A DNA stretch of 64,000 nt, taken from positions 62,001 to 126,000 of the forward strand of contig NZ_ATXG01000007.1 of NCBI RefSeq assembly GCF_000421565.1. The letters run 5' to 3'. Each line of letters opens with the position of its first letter. Positions within the stretch are counted from its first letter, which is position 1. Below the pieces are notes generated by a model. That model saw nothing but the letters and a program-made list of their open reading frames with translations, was not told the DNA's origin and did not search any database. The DNA is from Agromyces subbeticus DSM 16689. Its GTDB lineage: Bacteria; Actinomycetota; Actinomycetes; Actinomycetales; Microbacteriaceae. This document shows positions 11,653 to 20,783 of this stretch, one piece after another. Made by a program: the position numbers and the translations under genes.

Positions 11653-11715
11653 CTGTACCGGTTGTACAGCTACTGGTGTGTCGCGGCGCGGACGCCGGTC
11701 GTTTCAACCGGCGTC
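11653..11715 (-). other. Two hairpins between atpH and atpA
   Basis: CTGTAC at 11653-11658 pairs with GTACAG at 11664-11669 (6-bp stem, 5-base loop). GACGCCGGT at 11691-11699 pairs with ACCGGCGTC at 11707-11715 (9-bp stem, 7-base loop), the latter overlapping the atpH stop codon. Both lie within the operon and could affect mRNA decay or ribosome reinitiation. Confidence 0.5.
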
Positions 11716-12508
11716 AGCCGGCAAGCTTCTGCCGCAGCGAACTGAGGCGCGAGGCGACGCTGCCGTCGATGACGTCGTCGCCGATCTGCACACGGATCCC
11801 ACCGAGGACGGCGGGATCGACGATGGTGTCGAAGCGGACCCGACGGCCCGCCTGGGCAGCGAGCCCCTGCTCGAGCCGGCCCAGCTGGGCGGCGCTGAGG
11901 GGAACCGCGCTCGTGACCGTCGCGATATCGAAACCGCGCTGGTCGGCGACGACGGATGCCCCGTGGCGGAGCAGTTCGCCGATGCGGCGGCCTCGCGGCT
12001 GCTGCACGAGGTGGTTCACGATCACGACCGTCTGCGGAGCCGCCTTGCCCGCGAGCAGCCGGTCGACGATCTTCGTCTTCGCTGCCGGGTCGCCGAGCTT
12101 CGACCCGAGCGCGAGCTCGAGTTCGGCGTCGCCGGCCACGGCGCGCTCGAAGGCGAACAGCTCGGCGTCGATGTCGACGCCCTCTGCCGCCGACTCCGCA
12201 GCGACGCGGATGCCGATCTCTTCGATGCCGGCGAGGAAGTCGTCACCCGACGACCACCGGCGAGACGCCAGGCTCACGAGGAGCGAAGCGGCCTCGGCCG
12301 GGATACGGGCGCCGAAGACGGCCTCGACGAGCGCACGCTTCTGCGCGAGATCGGCCTCGGTGTCGATGAGTGCCGTGCGCAGGTGGCCGGACTCGCCGAT
12401 CACCCGGCCGACGGCGAGGAGTGCCTCGGCGACCGGAAGCTCGGCGCGGCCGAGCTCGGCCAGCGCGGCCTTCGAGCCGGCGAGGGCCCCTCTCGTAGCG
12501 CTACCCAT
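11714..12508 (-). CDS. atpH: ATP synthase F1 delta subunit
   Basis: The peripheral-stalk subunit that joins b to the top of alpha3beta3, 264 residues, longer than the roughly 180 of E. coli delta. The conserved C-terminal OSCP signature is present (LGGIRVQIGDDVIDGSVASR). Mycobacteria fuse a second b-like domain to delta, but here delta stands alone and a normal atpF precedes it by 3 bases. Confidence 0.95.
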   Translation of the reverse strand: MGSATRGALAGSKAALAELGRAELPVAEALLAVGRVIGESGHLRTALIDTEADLAQKRALVEAVFGARIPAEAASLLVSLASRRWSSGDDFLAGIEEIGIRVAAESAAEGVDIDAELFAFERAVAGDAELELALGSKLGDPAAKTKIVDRLLAGKAAPQTVVIVNHLVQQPRGRRIGELLRHGASVVADQRGFDIATVTSAVPLSAAQLGRLEQGLAAQAGRRVRFDTIVDPAVLGGIRVQIGDDVIDGSVASRLSSLRQKLAG

Positions 12509-12511
12509 GGA

Positions 12512-13075
12512 CTACTTCTTCCCTCCGGCGGTGGCCTCTGAGGCCTCCAGCTCGGCGAGGAAGCGGTCGACGACCGCGGTCGCCTTGGCGTCGTCGGAGA
12601 GCGACTCGCCGATGACCCCTGACGCGAGATCGATGGCGAGGGTGCCCACCTCGGAGCGGAGCGAGACGAGTGCCGACTGGCGCTCCGCCTCGATCTGCGC
12701 CTGCGCGCTCGCGGTGACGCGTGCGGCCTCGACGGTCGCGGCATCCTTCGCCTCTGCGACGATCTTCTTGCCGTCATCGCGAGCCGTCTCGCGGATGCGG
12801 CCGGCCTCGGTGCGAGCGTCGGCGAGCTGGGCGGTGTACTCCTCGAGAGCCGCCTCGGCCTTGCGCTGGGCCTCGTCGGCCTTCGCGATGTTGCCCTCGA
12901 TCGCCTCGCCGCGCTCGTCGAGCAGCTTCTGCACGCGCGGAAGCACGTACTTCCAGAAGAAGACGAGGATGATGATGAAGCAGACCGACGACCAGATGAT
13001 GTCGTACCACTCCGGAATCACCGGGCTGTGGGTCTCGCCACCCTCGGTTGCAGCGCTCAATACTGCATGAAGCAC
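12512..13075 (-). CDS. atpF: ATP synthase F0 subunit b
   Basis: The membrane anchor of the peripheral stalk, 187 residues. One transmembrane segment lies near residues 25-45 (DIIWSSVCFIIILVFFWKYV), followed by a long charged, alanine-rich coiled coil (KADEAQRKAEAALEEYTAQL) to the C-terminus. It lies between atpE and atpH in standard order. Confidence 0.96.
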   Translation of the reverse strand: MLHAVLSAATEGGETHSPVIPEWYDIIWSSVCFIIILVFFWKYVLPRVQKLLDERGEAIEGNIAKADEAQRKAEAALEEYTAQLADARTEAGRIRETARDDGKKIVAEAKDAATVEAARVTASAQAQIEAERQSALVSLRSEVGTLAIDLASGVIGESLSDDAKATAVVDRFLAELEASEATAGGKK

Positions 13076-13103
13076 GTTGGCCTCCTCAGTTGCGGCGGTT
13101 GGA

Positions 13104-13352
<249 letters not shown>

Positions 13353-13383
13353 CTAGGGAATGTTCTGGGCGGATGCCCGGGGT

Positions 13384-14247
13384 TCAGTGCTCTTCAGCGA
13401 CCGCGAGCTGGATGTAGACCGCGGTGAGAAGAGCGAAGACGTATGCCTGCAGCACGGCGACGAGCACCTCGAACAGGGTGAAGACGAAGCCGAAGGCCAG
13501 GGTTCCGACACCGAGGAGGGTCCACCAGCCGCTCATCTGCACGACGAAGAACTGCGTCGCGGCGAAGAAGAGCACGAGCAGGAGGTGCCCGACGATCATG
13601 TTCATCATGAGTCGCAGGGTGAGGGTGACCGGGCGGATCACGAACGTCGAGATGAGCTCGATCGGCGTGACGATGATGTACACGGGCCACGGAACGCCCG
13701 AGGGGAAGAGCGAATTCTTGAAGAAGTTCTTCGGGCTCTTCTTCACACCCGCGTAGATGAAGGTGATGTAGGCGACGATCGCGAGCACGAGCGGCACGCC
13801 GATCACCGAGGTGCCGGCGATGTTCAGGAACGGGATCACACCCGTGATGTTCATGAACAGCACCATGAAGAAGATGGTGGTCAGGATCGGCAGGAACCGC
13901 TTGCCGTCTTTCTTGCCGAGCAGGTCGTCGGCGATGTTGACGCGAACCAGGTCGAGACCCATCTCGACGAGGCTCTGGAAGCGACCGGGCACGACGCGCA
14001 TCTTTCGCGTGCCGAGCCAGAACACCAGGATCAGTGCGGCGACCGCGACGAAGCGGACGAGCATGATGCGGTTGATCTCGAAGGGCGTGTCTTCGAAGAA
14101 CAGCGCTCCGGGGAAGAATTCGTCGATCGACGGCCCGTGGAAGCCACCATCATCGGTTGACATCGGAACCAGCAGGTTCAGAGCGTTAGCTAGCAGCGCT
14201 TTCTCCTGTTTCGGGGCGTGGAGCTCGGCTCTCGCAGCGACGAACAT
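13384..14247 (-). CDS. atpB: ATP synthase F0 subunit a
   Basis: The stator channel subunit, up to 287 residues with about six membrane helices. Key blocks are LVPMSTDDGGFHGPSIDEFF at the N-terminus and the arginine-bearing helix RLMMNMIVGHLLLVLFF. The start is uncertain. The ATG at 14247 has no ribosome-binding site. About 20 codons downstream ACAGGAG is followed by AAAGCG and CTGCTAGCTAAC, so a CTG start near 14190 is possible; the ATG at 14163 also lacks a good site. I keep the longest form. Confidence 0.92.
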   Translation of the reverse strand: MFVAARAELHAPKQEKALLANALNLLVPMSTDDGGFHGPSIDEFFPGALFFEDTPFEINRIMLVRFVAVAALILVFWLGTRKMRVVPGRFQSLVEMGLDLVRVNIADDLLGKKDGKRFLPILTTIFFMVLFMNITGVIPFLNIAGTSVIGVPLVLAIVAYITFIYAGVKKSPKNFFKNSLFPSGVPWPVYIIVTPIELISTFVIRPVTLTLRLMMNMIVGHLLLVLFFAATQFFVVQMSGWWTLLGVGTLAFGFVFTLFEVLVAVLQAYVFALLTAVYIQLAVAEEH

Positions 14248-14345
14248 GGACCGCGGTCGACCCGTGCGTGAGCAGGGCAGAACCGTGGGGGGATCTCCAT
14301 TACTCTAGCAATACTTCGGGCCGCCGACGAATCGCCGAGAGCGGC

Positions 14346-14822
14346 TCAGTCTTCGCTCGGCGCCTTCGGAAGCTCGACATCGCTCACGTAGGGCAGCCGC
14401 GACTTCGCGACTACGAGCACGTCCACCACGAGAGATGCGAGCACGCCCGCGACGAGGCTCAGGAAGAGCACGGTCGGGTTCAGCCACTCGGCATCGCGCA
14501 GCACCACGACGAGCACGATGAAGACGATGAACTTCAGGATCCAGCCGCCGAGCACGATGCCGAAGAAGGCGCCCACGAAGAGATCGCTCGATGCGAAGCG
14601 ATTGGCGGCGAGGATGCTCGCCGCGGTGATGCCCATGAAGACCACGGCCATGAGCGTGCCGATGAGCCCGCCGAGCAGGCCCGGCACCCCGGCGAACACG
14701 AAGCCGAGCACGGCGCTGACCACGAGGATCACCCCGGCGAGCACTGCGCCCCATGCGAGCGCCCTGCGCAGCACGGGATTCGAGGTGGGCGTGCGGTCGG
14801 CTTCAGCTCGTGCGTCGTTCAT
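14346..14822 (-). CDS. atpI: AtpI-like membrane protein upstream of ATP synthase
   Basis: A 158-residue membrane protein with four predicted helices (for example LAWGAVLAGVILVVSAVLGF and FFGIVLGGWILKFIVFIVLV). Its position directly before atpB matches the atpI gene of other bacteria, which helps assemble the c-ring or supports magnesium uptake. Sequence similarity to AtpI is only loose, so the name rests mostly on position. The first 20 bases overlap the end of the WecA/MraY-like gene. Confidence 0.68.
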   Translation of the reverse strand: MNDARAEADRTPTSNPVLRRALAWGAVLAGVILVVSAVLGFVFAGVPGLLGGLIGTLMAVVFMGITAASILAANRFASSDLFVGAFFGIVLGGWILKFIVFIVLVVVLRDAEWLNPTVLFLSLVAGVLASLVVDVLVVAKSRLPYVSDVELPKAPSED

Positions 14823-16110
14823 CGTGCTCCAGTTCGGGGTCGCCCGATTCTATCGGGGCGTCCTGAACGGGCTCCGAGTCGCCGCTCGGCGCGACGCCGT
14901 CGAGTTCGTCGAGGCCCGCGGCATCCGTGCCTGCGATGCTCGAGTCGACCTCGGCGTCCGCCTCGGCCGCGACCGTCAGGCGCTTGCGCCGCCCGAGCGG
15001 CGCGAGCGTCAGCACGGTGCACGCGATGAACCCGACGCCGAGCAGCACGAACGCGACCCACGACGGAACCCCGAAGTACACGGGCAGCACGTAGGCCAGC
15101 AGACAGCCGATCGAGGCGACCGCCGTCCATGCGTAGAAGATCAGCACGGCGTGCAGGTGGGAGTGCCCCATGTCGAGCAGACGGTGGTGCAGGTGCTTGC
15201 GGTCGGCCGCGAACGGCGACTTGCCTGCGCGGAGCCGGCGGAGGACCGCGAGGCCGAAGTCGAGCAGCGGGATCACGAGCACCGCGAACGGCAGGATGAT
15301 CGGGATGAAGGCGGGGAACAGCTGCGCCCGCCCGAGCGAGCCGGGGTCGATCTGCCCCGTGACGGCGATCGCCGACGTCGCCATGAGCAGTCCGATCAGG
15401 AGCGCGCCGGCGTCGCCCATGAACAGCTTCGCCGGATGCCAGTTCAACGGGAGGAACCCGATGCACGCGCCGACGACGACGACCGCGAGCAGCGAAGCCA
15501 GGTTGAAGTAGTTGAGCGGCGAGGTCTGCTGCACGAGCAGGTAGCTGTAGAGGAAGAAGGTGCCGTTGGCGATGAGCGCGACGCCGGCGACGAGGCCGTC
15601 GAGCCCGTCGATGAAGTTGATCGCGTTCATCACGAGCACGATCGCGAACACGGTGATCGTCGCACTCATCCACGACGATCCGACGGTGATGCCGCCGATC
15701 GGCAGCGAGGCGATCGAGACGCCCTGCCAGGCGATGAGTCCTGCGGCGATGAACTGGCCGGCCAGCTTCGTCGTCCAGTCGAGGTCCCAGATGTCGTCGG
15801 CGACGCCGATCAGCACGATGAGGAGGGCTGCACCGAGGATCGCGAGCATCTGACCGGGGCTCTGGAAGATGATGGCGACGTTCGCGAAGCGCGAGGAGCC
15901 GAGCGTGGAGACGAACGCGGCCGCCCCGATCGCCACCAGGATGCCGACGAACATCGCGACCCCGCCGAGCCGCGGCGTCGGCCGCGTGTGCACGTCGCGC
16001 TCTCGGATCTTCGGGTAGAGCCGGTACTTGAGGCTCAGCTTCCAGACGAGGATCGACCCTCCGAAGGTGACGAGCGCCGTCAGCAGTGCCAGTGCGAGGA
16101 AGAGGGTCAT
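14803..16110 (-). CDS. WecA/MraY-like undecaprenyl(decaprenyl)-phosphate GlcNAc-1-phosphate transferase
   Basis: A 435-residue polytopic membrane enzyme that joins a sugar-1-phosphate to a polyprenyl phosphate, starting a cell-wall polymer. Family motifs are ADDIWDLDW, NAINFIDGLDGLVAG, the metal-binding GDAGALLIG, and AADRKHLHHRLLD. In Actinobacteria the copy next to the atp operon is the WecA/Rfe-type that starts arabinogalactan-linker or teichoic-type glycans; that role here is inference. The ATG at 16110 overlaps the TsaC stop by 4 bases (ATGA). A hydrophilic tail of about 65 residues follows the last helix. Confidence 0.88.
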   Translation of the reverse strand: MTLFLALALLTALVTFGGSILVWKLSLKYRLYPKIRERDVHTRPTPRLGGVAMFVGILVAIGAAAFVSTLGSSRFANVAIIFQSPGQMLAILGAALLIVLIGVADDIWDLDWTTKLAGQFIAAGLIAWQGVSIASLPIGGITVGSSWMSATITVFAIVLVMNAINFIDGLDGLVAGVALIANGTFFLYSYLLVQQTSPLNYFNLASLLAVVVVGACIGFLPLNWHPAKLFMGDAGALLIGLLMATSAIAVTGQIDPGSLGRAQLFPAFIPIILPFAVLVIPLLDFGLAVLRRLRAGKSPFAADRKHLHHRLLDMGHSHLHAVLIFYAWTAVASIGCLLAYVLPVYFGVPSWVAFVLLGVGFIACTVLTLAPLGRRKRLTVAAEADAEVDSSIAGTDAAGLDELDGVAPSGDSEPVQDAPIESGDPELEHDERRTS

Positions 16111-16898
16111 GAGGCGGCGGCGTCCGCGTCGCCGGCAGAGGTCGCGGGCTCGACGTCGGCGGTGCCGTCGGTGCCGGCCGCGGCCGCGGCTTCGCTCTCG
16201 GCCACGATGGGTTCGAGCAGTTCCTCCCCCACGACCGCGGCGATGCGTTCGCGGGTGATCACGCCGGCGCGGACGATGCGCAGGCGCCCGCCCTCGTGCG
16301 TGAGCGCCGTCGCGTCGATGATGGTCGATGAGGTGTCGCCGGCACGTTCGCCGACGGCCTCGTACGACTCCCCGGCTGCTCCGCCGTCGAGGTAGACCGT
16401 GACGGCGTCGCCGAGCATCTCTGCGGCATCGGCGGCCGTGGTAGCCGATGGGTGCCCCGAGAGGTTCGCCGAGGAGACCGCGAGCGGGCCCGTCTCGGCG
16501 AGCAGTTCGAGCGCGACGGGATTCGCGGGCATGCGCAGCGCCACGGTGCCGCGGGTCTCGCCGAGATCCCACTGCAGCGACGGCTGCGCGTGCAGGATGA
16601 CCGTGAGCCCGCCGGGCCAGAACTCGCCGACCAGCAGGCGAACCGCCGAAGGCACCTCGCTCGCGAGCGCATCGAGCGTGGGGATGCCTGGGATCAGCAC
16701 GGGCGGGGGCGAGGTGCGCTCGCGGCCCTTCGCCTCGAGCAGCCGCGCGACGGCCTTCGCGTCGAACGCGTCGGCGGCGAGGCCGTAGACCGTGTCGGTG
16801 GGGATGACGACGAGCTCCCCCCGCCCGATGGCGGCTCGGGCGAGGCGCATGCCGGTGAGGAGCTCTGAGTCGACCGAACAGTCGTAGATGGCAGTCAT
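16107..16898 (-). CDS. tsaC: L-threonylcarbamoyladenylate synthase
   Basis: Makes threonylcarbamoyl-AMP for the t6A37 modification of ANN-decoding tRNAs. The 263-residue YrdC/Sua5 domain contains VVIPTDTVYGLAADAF, the KGRER...PPVLIPG segment and SSANLSGHPSATTA. A low-complexity Ala/Asp-rich tail of about 35 residues follows the catalytic domain and is shorter than the Sua5 C-terminal domain. It overlaps the WecA-like gene by 4 bases. Confidence 0.93.
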   Translation of the reverse strand: MTAIYDCSVDSELLTGMRLARAAIGRGELVVIPTDTVYGLAADAFDAKAVARLLEAKGRERTSPPPVLIPGIPTLDALASEVPSAVRLLVGEFWPGGLTVILHAQPSLQWDLGETRGTVALRMPANPVALELLAETGPLAVSSANLSGHPSATTAADAAEMLGDAVTVYLDGGAAGESYEAVGERAGDTSSTIIDATALTHEGGRLRIVRAGVITRERIAAVVGEELLEPIVAESEAAAAAGTDGTADVEPATSAGDADAAAS

Positions 16899-16946
16899 GA
16901 CCTGCCGATTCTAGACCAGCGGCCGCCGTGGATCGTCGGGGAACGA

Positions 16947-16982
16947 CGGATGCCGCGATGCACGGTGGCATCGCGGCATCCG
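16947..16982 (-). terminator. 15-bp perfect hairpin downstream of the ABC exporter
   Basis: CGGATGCCGCGATGC (16947-16961) pairs without mismatch with GCATCGCGGCATCCG (16968-16982) around a 6-base loop. There is no T-run, which is common for high-GC terminators. It lies between the ABC permease stop and tsaC, insulating the two transcription units. Confidence 0.75.
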
Positions 16983-16998
16983 CTGTGCTCGTCGCGGT

Positions 16999-17835
16999 CT
17001 AGCGACGACCCGCCTTGCGGCGGAACAACCAGCTGCCCCAGAGGATCGAGATGAGCAGGATGCCGAGGCACCAGCCGAGCGCCCACCACACGGTGTCGCC
17101 GACCGGCGTGTCCATCAGGAACCCGCGGATCGTCTCGATGATCGGCGTGATCGGCTGGTACTCGGCGATCCACTGCAGCCACTCGGGCATCGTCTCGACC
17201 GGCACGAACGCGCTCGAGAGATACGGCAGGAACAGCAGGATGAAGCCGAACCCGCTCGCCGCCTCGGGGCTCGACGCCGCGAGCCCGATCGCCGCGAACA
17301 GGTAGGTGATCGCGAGGATGTAGAGCGCCACCAGCCCGAATGCGGCGAGCCATTCGAGCGGCGTGGCAACGGGGCGGAAGCCGACGAGCAGCGCGACGAC
17401 GATCACGACGCCCGTCGCGACGAGGTTGCGCACGAGGCTCGCGACCACGTGACCGGTGAGCACGGCGCCACTGCGCAGCGGCATCGTGCGGAACCGGTCG
17501 ATGATGCCCGTCGTCATGTCTCTCGAGACCGAGATCGCGGTCGACGACGCACCGAAGCCGGCGCACAACAGGATGATGCCCGGCACCACGTAGTCGACGT
17601 AGCCGCCCGACGGGTCGATGGCGTTGCCGAAGATGAAGGTGAACATCAGCATCAGCATCGTCGGCAGCATGATGGCCATGAGCATGGCCTCGACGTCGCG
17701 CACCGAATGCCGGAAGCTGCGGCCGATGAACGTCGATTCAGCGGTGAACGCACCGAGTCGTCCGCGAGCCGGAGCTGCGGCCGGGGCTGGGACTGCAGGG
17801 CGGTGCGGGGCGGTGATGGTGGTCATGGCGCTCAC
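16999..17835 (-). CDS. ABC-2 type permease, DrrB-like
   Basis: Membrane half of a drug-export-type ABC transporter, 278 residues with six predicted helices after a Pro/Ala-rich cytosolic N-terminus. The ABC-2 signature is visible (ASSTAISVSRDMTTGIIDRF, then RTMPL). The GTG at 17835 overlaps the ATPase stop (GTGA), indicating coupled translation; an ATG three codons later is an alternative. The substrate is unknown; daunorubicin-resistance-type transporters are the closest match by eye. Confidence 0.86.
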   Translation of the reverse strand: MSAMTTITAPHRPAVPAPAAAPARGRLGAFTAESTFIGRSFRHSVRDVEAMLMAIMLPTMLMLMFTFIFGNAIDPSGGYVDYVVPGIILLCAGFGASSTAISVSRDMTTGIIDRFRTMPLRSGAVLTGHVVASLVRNLVATGVVIVVALLVGFRPVATPLEWLAAFGLVALYILAITYLFAAIGLAASSPEAASGFGFILLFLPYLSSAFVPVETMPEWLQWIAEYQPITPIIETIRGFLMDTPVGDTVWWALGWCLGILLISILWGSWLFRRKAGRR

Positions 17836-18740
17836 TTCGATTCGATGAGTTCGGGGGCGGATGCCGCGGTGCCTGCAGTGATCGCGAGGAACACGTCGTC
17901 GAGGCTGGGGCGGCGGATGGAGACCTGGGCGCCGGTGATCGCGGCGGCCGGTGAGCGGTCGACTTCGTCCATGGCGGAGCGGAGTCCGTGGATGCTGCCG
18001 TCGGTCGGCAGTTCGAGGAGCAGGGCGCCATCGGCGTCGCGGAGCTCGACGACATCGCCGCCGATGCGCGCCTTCAGCTCGTCGGACGTGCCTTCGGCGG
18101 CGATGCGGCCCCGATCGAGCACGGCGATGCGGTCGGCGAGCTGGTCGGCCTCTTCGAGGTACTGGGTCGTGAGGAACACCGTGGTGCCGGCGTCGCGGAG
18201 GGAGCGGATGACGTTCCAGAGCTCCTGACGGCTGCGGGTGTCGAGTCCTGTCGTCGGCTCGTCGAGGAACAGGATCGGCACGTCGACGACGAGGCTGAGG
18301 GCCAGATCGAGGCGGCGGCGCATGCCGCCCGAGTAGGTGGCGACCCGTCGGCGCGCGGCATCCGTCAGTTCGAACCGTTCGAGCAGTTCGGCGGCGCGAT
18401 CTCGAGCGGCCGATCGACCGAGCCCCGAGAGCCGCCCCATCATCACGAGGTTCTCGGTTCCGGTGAGCACCTGGTCGACGGCGGCGGACTGGCCGGTGAG
18501 GGCGATGCGCTGCTTCACTTCAGTCGGCGCCGTCGCGACGTCGAAGCCGGCGACCCTGACGGTGCCCGACTCGGGACGCACGAGGGTCGTGAGGATGTTG
18601 ATGGTGGTCGTCTTGCCCGCCCCGTTGGGGCCGAGCAGGGCGAACACGGTGCCGGTGGGCACCGCGAGGTCGAGCCCTGCAAGCACGTCGGTCGAACCGA
18701 AGCGCTTGCGGAGCCCGTGCGTCTCGATGGCGAGTGGCAT
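17832..18740 (-). CDS. ABC transporter ATP-binding protein, DrrA-like
   Basis: A 302-residue ATPase. Walker A is GPNGAGKTTTINIL, the signature is YSGGMRRRLDLA, Walker B is VPILFLDEPTTGLD, and a C-terminal DrrA-type extension ends SIRRPSLDDVFLAITA. I chose the ATG at 18740, preceded by GGAAGAG, over an in-frame start about 70 bases upstream that would run through the putative promoter. It pairs with the ABC-2 permease and faces a TetR gene across a 131-base regulatory gap. Confidence 0.9.
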   Translation of the reverse strand: MPLAIETHGLRKRFGSTDVLAGLDLAVPTGTVFALLGPNGAGKTTTINILTTLVRPESGTVRVAGFDVATAPTEVKQRIALTGQSAAVDQVLTGTENLVMMGRLSGLGRSAARDRAAELLERFELTDAARRRVATYSGGMRRRLDLALSLVVDVPILFLDEPTTGLDTRSRQELWNVIRSLRDAGTTVFLTTQYLEEADQLADRIAVLDRGRIAAEGTSDELKARIGGDVVELRDADGALLLELPTDGSIHGLRSAMDEVDRSPAAAITGAQVSIRRPSLDDVFLAITAGTAASAPELIESK

Positions 18741-18791
18741 GATCTCTTCCGTTCTCTCTCGCTTGCCTCGATGCTTCTGAGTACGACGCAA

Positions 18792-18839
18792 ACTGTTTAT
18801 ATGGTGCACTGTTGTTTAAGTAATACACAGTTCTAGACT
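18792..18839. promoter_or_regulatory. Divergent promoters with candidate TetR operator
   Basis: An unusually AT-rich patch. ACTGT at 18808-18812 and ACAGT at 18827-18831 form the ends of a 24-base imperfect inverted repeat, with another ACTGT at 18792. Rightward, TTGTTT (18812) and TAGACT (18834) with a 16-base spacer fit the TetR gene. Leftward, TTACTT and TATAAA with a 16-base spacer fit the ABC genes. The operator overlaps both, so the TetR protein probably represses both. Confidence 0.5.
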
Positions 18840-18871
18840 GATCGTCAACACCTCTCGAGAACGGAAGCCCT

Positions 18872-19861
18872 GTGACCCCTGAGCGACACGATCCCGAGCT
18901 CCCCCGCGCGGTCGCGCTGGCGTGGGGCGTCGCCGTCAATCCGCAGCGCGGCCCGAAGCGAGAACTCTCGATCGAGCGCATCGTCGACGCCGCCATCGAG
19001 ATCGCCGACGCCGAGGGTCTGACCGCGGTCTCGATGAGCCGGGTCGCGGCGTCCCTCGGCTTCACGACGATGTCGCTCTATCGCTATGTCACGAGCAAAG
19101 ACGACCTGATCCTGCTCATGCAGGAGGGCGCCGTCGTTCCGCCGGTGCCCGACGAGACGCTCGAACGCGGGTGGCGCGACGGCATCACCGCCTGGGTCTT
19201 CGCGATGCGCGCCGCCTTCCAGGAACACCCATGGCTCGTCGACATCCCGATCTCCGGCGCGCCGATCACCCCGAACAGCCTGCTCATCGTCGACTGGTTC
19301 CTGCGTGAAGTGCGTTCACTCCCCCTCAGCGACGCCGAGAAGATGTCGACACTGCTGCTGCTGACGAGCTACGCACGGGCCACCGGCGCACAGGAGCGCG
19401 ACCTCGGCGCCGCCGCCGCGGCTGCGGCCGACCCTGCGGATGTCACGGGCGCGAACTACTTCGAGGCGCTCGCCGAGCTCGTGACTCCCGAACGGTTCCC
19501 CTACCTGAGCCCGCTCCTCGCTGCCGGCGGCTACGTGGCCGAGCCCGGCACCGAACCAGACGACAGCGACGACGACTTCTCGTTCGGCCTCGAGCGCATC
19601 CTCGACGGCATCGAGTACCACGTGGGCAGGGTGGAGTCGGGCGCCGGAGTCGCCGTCGAGGAACCGCTGCCGCCGACGCTCGAACTGCCTCGCGACAAGC
19701 AGGTTCGGGAGGCCGCGAAGGCCCGCCGCGAAGCCGAGAAGGCACTGCGCGAGGCACAGAAGCTCGAACGCGACGTGATCAAGCACGCGCTCGAACGGGA
19801 GAAGGACGCACGCGAGCGGGAGAAGATCGCTCGCGAGAAGGCGGAGCGGGCGAGGAGGTAG
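18872..19861 (+). CDS. TetR family regulator with charged C-terminal helix
   Basis: A 329-residue regulator. The N-terminal helix-turn-helix is RIVDAAIEIADAEGLTAVSM, VAASLGFTTMSLYRYVTSKD, followed by a TetR_C-type ligand domain. The last 60 or so residues are an unusual Glu/Arg/Ala/Lys-rich helix (KARREAEKALREAQKLERDV) predicted to form a coiled coil, making it longer than the roughly 200-240 of most TetR proteins. GTG start, divergent from the ABC exporter that it probably represses. Confidence 0.88.
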   Translation: MTPERHDPELPRAVALAWGVAVNPQRGPKRELSIERIVDAAIEIADAEGLTAVSMSRVAASLGFTTMSLYRYVTSKDDLILLMQEGAVVPPVPDETLERGWRDGITAWVFAMRAAFQEHPWLVDIPISGAPITPNSLLIVDWFLREVRSLPLSDAEKMSTLLLLTSYARATGAQERDLGAAAAAAADPADVTGANYFEALAELVTPERFPYLSPLLAAGGYVAEPGTEPDDSDDDFSFGLERILDGIEYHVGRVESGAGVAVEEPLPPTLELPRDKQVREAAKARREAEKALREAQKLERDVIKHALEREKDAREREKIAREKAERARR

Positions 19862-19891
19862 CGGGACGGCGCCGCGCTCAGTGCGCGGCCC

Positions 19892-20776
19892 TCAGCGAAC
19901 GGCCGAGGTCGCCCGGTCGCGAGTCGTGAGATCGCGGTGCCGAGCGATGGCCCGCCAGCCGTCGGCCGAGAGGATCTCCGCGATCGCGGCGGCTTGCCGT
20001 TCTCCGTGCTCGATCACGAGCACTCCCCCGGGCCGCAGCAGCACGCGGGCCCGCTGCGAGAGCACGCGCACCACGTCGAGGCCGTCGGCGCCGCCGTAGA
20101 GCGCCTGTTCGGGGTCGTAGAGGCGAACCTCCGGGTCGCGCGGCACCTCGCCGAGCGGCACGTACGGCGGGTTCGAGACCACCACGGCGACCCGGCCGGC
20201 GAGCTCGGGCAACGCATCGGCGAGGTCGGCGAACACGAGTTCGAGGTTCGCTGCCGCAACCTCCTCGACGTTGCGCGTGGTCCACACGAAGGCCTCGGGC
20301 GAGTTCTCGACCGCCCAGACGCGGGCGTGCGGCACCTCCGTCGCGAGTGCGAGCGCGATGGCGCCGCTGCCGCTGCCGAGGTCGACCCCGATCGGCTCGG
20401 GCTCGGCCGCCGCCATGAGCGCGTCGATCGCGAGCTGCGCGACCTCCTCGGTCTCGGGTCTCGGCACGAAGACGCCGGGACCGACCCGGAGGTCGAGTCC
20501 GCGGAACGCCGCTCGCCCCGTGATGTGCTGCAGGGGCTCGCGGGCGGCCCGACGCGCCGTGAAACCGGCCAGCGCCGCGGCATCCGCTTCGCTCAGTTCG
20601 GCGCCGACGACCATGCGCGCCTGCACGCCGCCGCGTGAAAGGCCCAGCACGTGGCCGATCAGCAGCTCGGCGTCGACCTCGGCATCGGGCACTCCGGCAT
20701 TGGCCAGCCGCGTCACCGTCTCGTCTCGGAGCTCGCGGAGTGATCGCGCTCTGGCGCCGGGGGTCGTCGTATCCAC
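19892..20776 (-). CDS. prmC: Release-factor glutamine N5-methyltransferase
   Basis: Methylates the glutamine of the GGQ motif in release factors. The 294-residue protein has an N-terminal helical domain, the SAM motif [16 protein letters not shown] and the catalytic [15 protein letters not shown] chose the GTG at 20776 because TACATT ends seven bases upstream and the longer reading would cross the cysK promoter. prmC normally sits next to prfA; here cysK and cysE lie between them. Confidence 0.9.
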   Translation of the reverse strand: MDTTTPGARARSLRELRDETVTRLANAGVPDAEVDAELLIGHVLGLSRGGVQARMVVGAELSEADAAALAGFTARRAAREPLQHITGRAAFRGLDLRVGPGVFVPRPETEEVAQLAIDALMAAAEPEPIGVDLGSGSGAIALALATEVPHARVWAVENSPEAFVWTTRNVEEVAAANLELVFADLADALPELAGRVAVVVSNPPYVPLGEVPRDPEVRLYDPEQALYGGADGLDVVRVLSQRARVLLRPGGVLVIEHGERQAAAIAEILSADGWRAIARHRDLTTRDRATSAVR

Positions 20777-20783
20777 GCAATGG

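Noticed and set aside
12508..12512. Fusion of b and delta subunits as in mycobacteria
   Set aside because: atpF and atpH are separate genes with their own start and stop, 3 bases apart.
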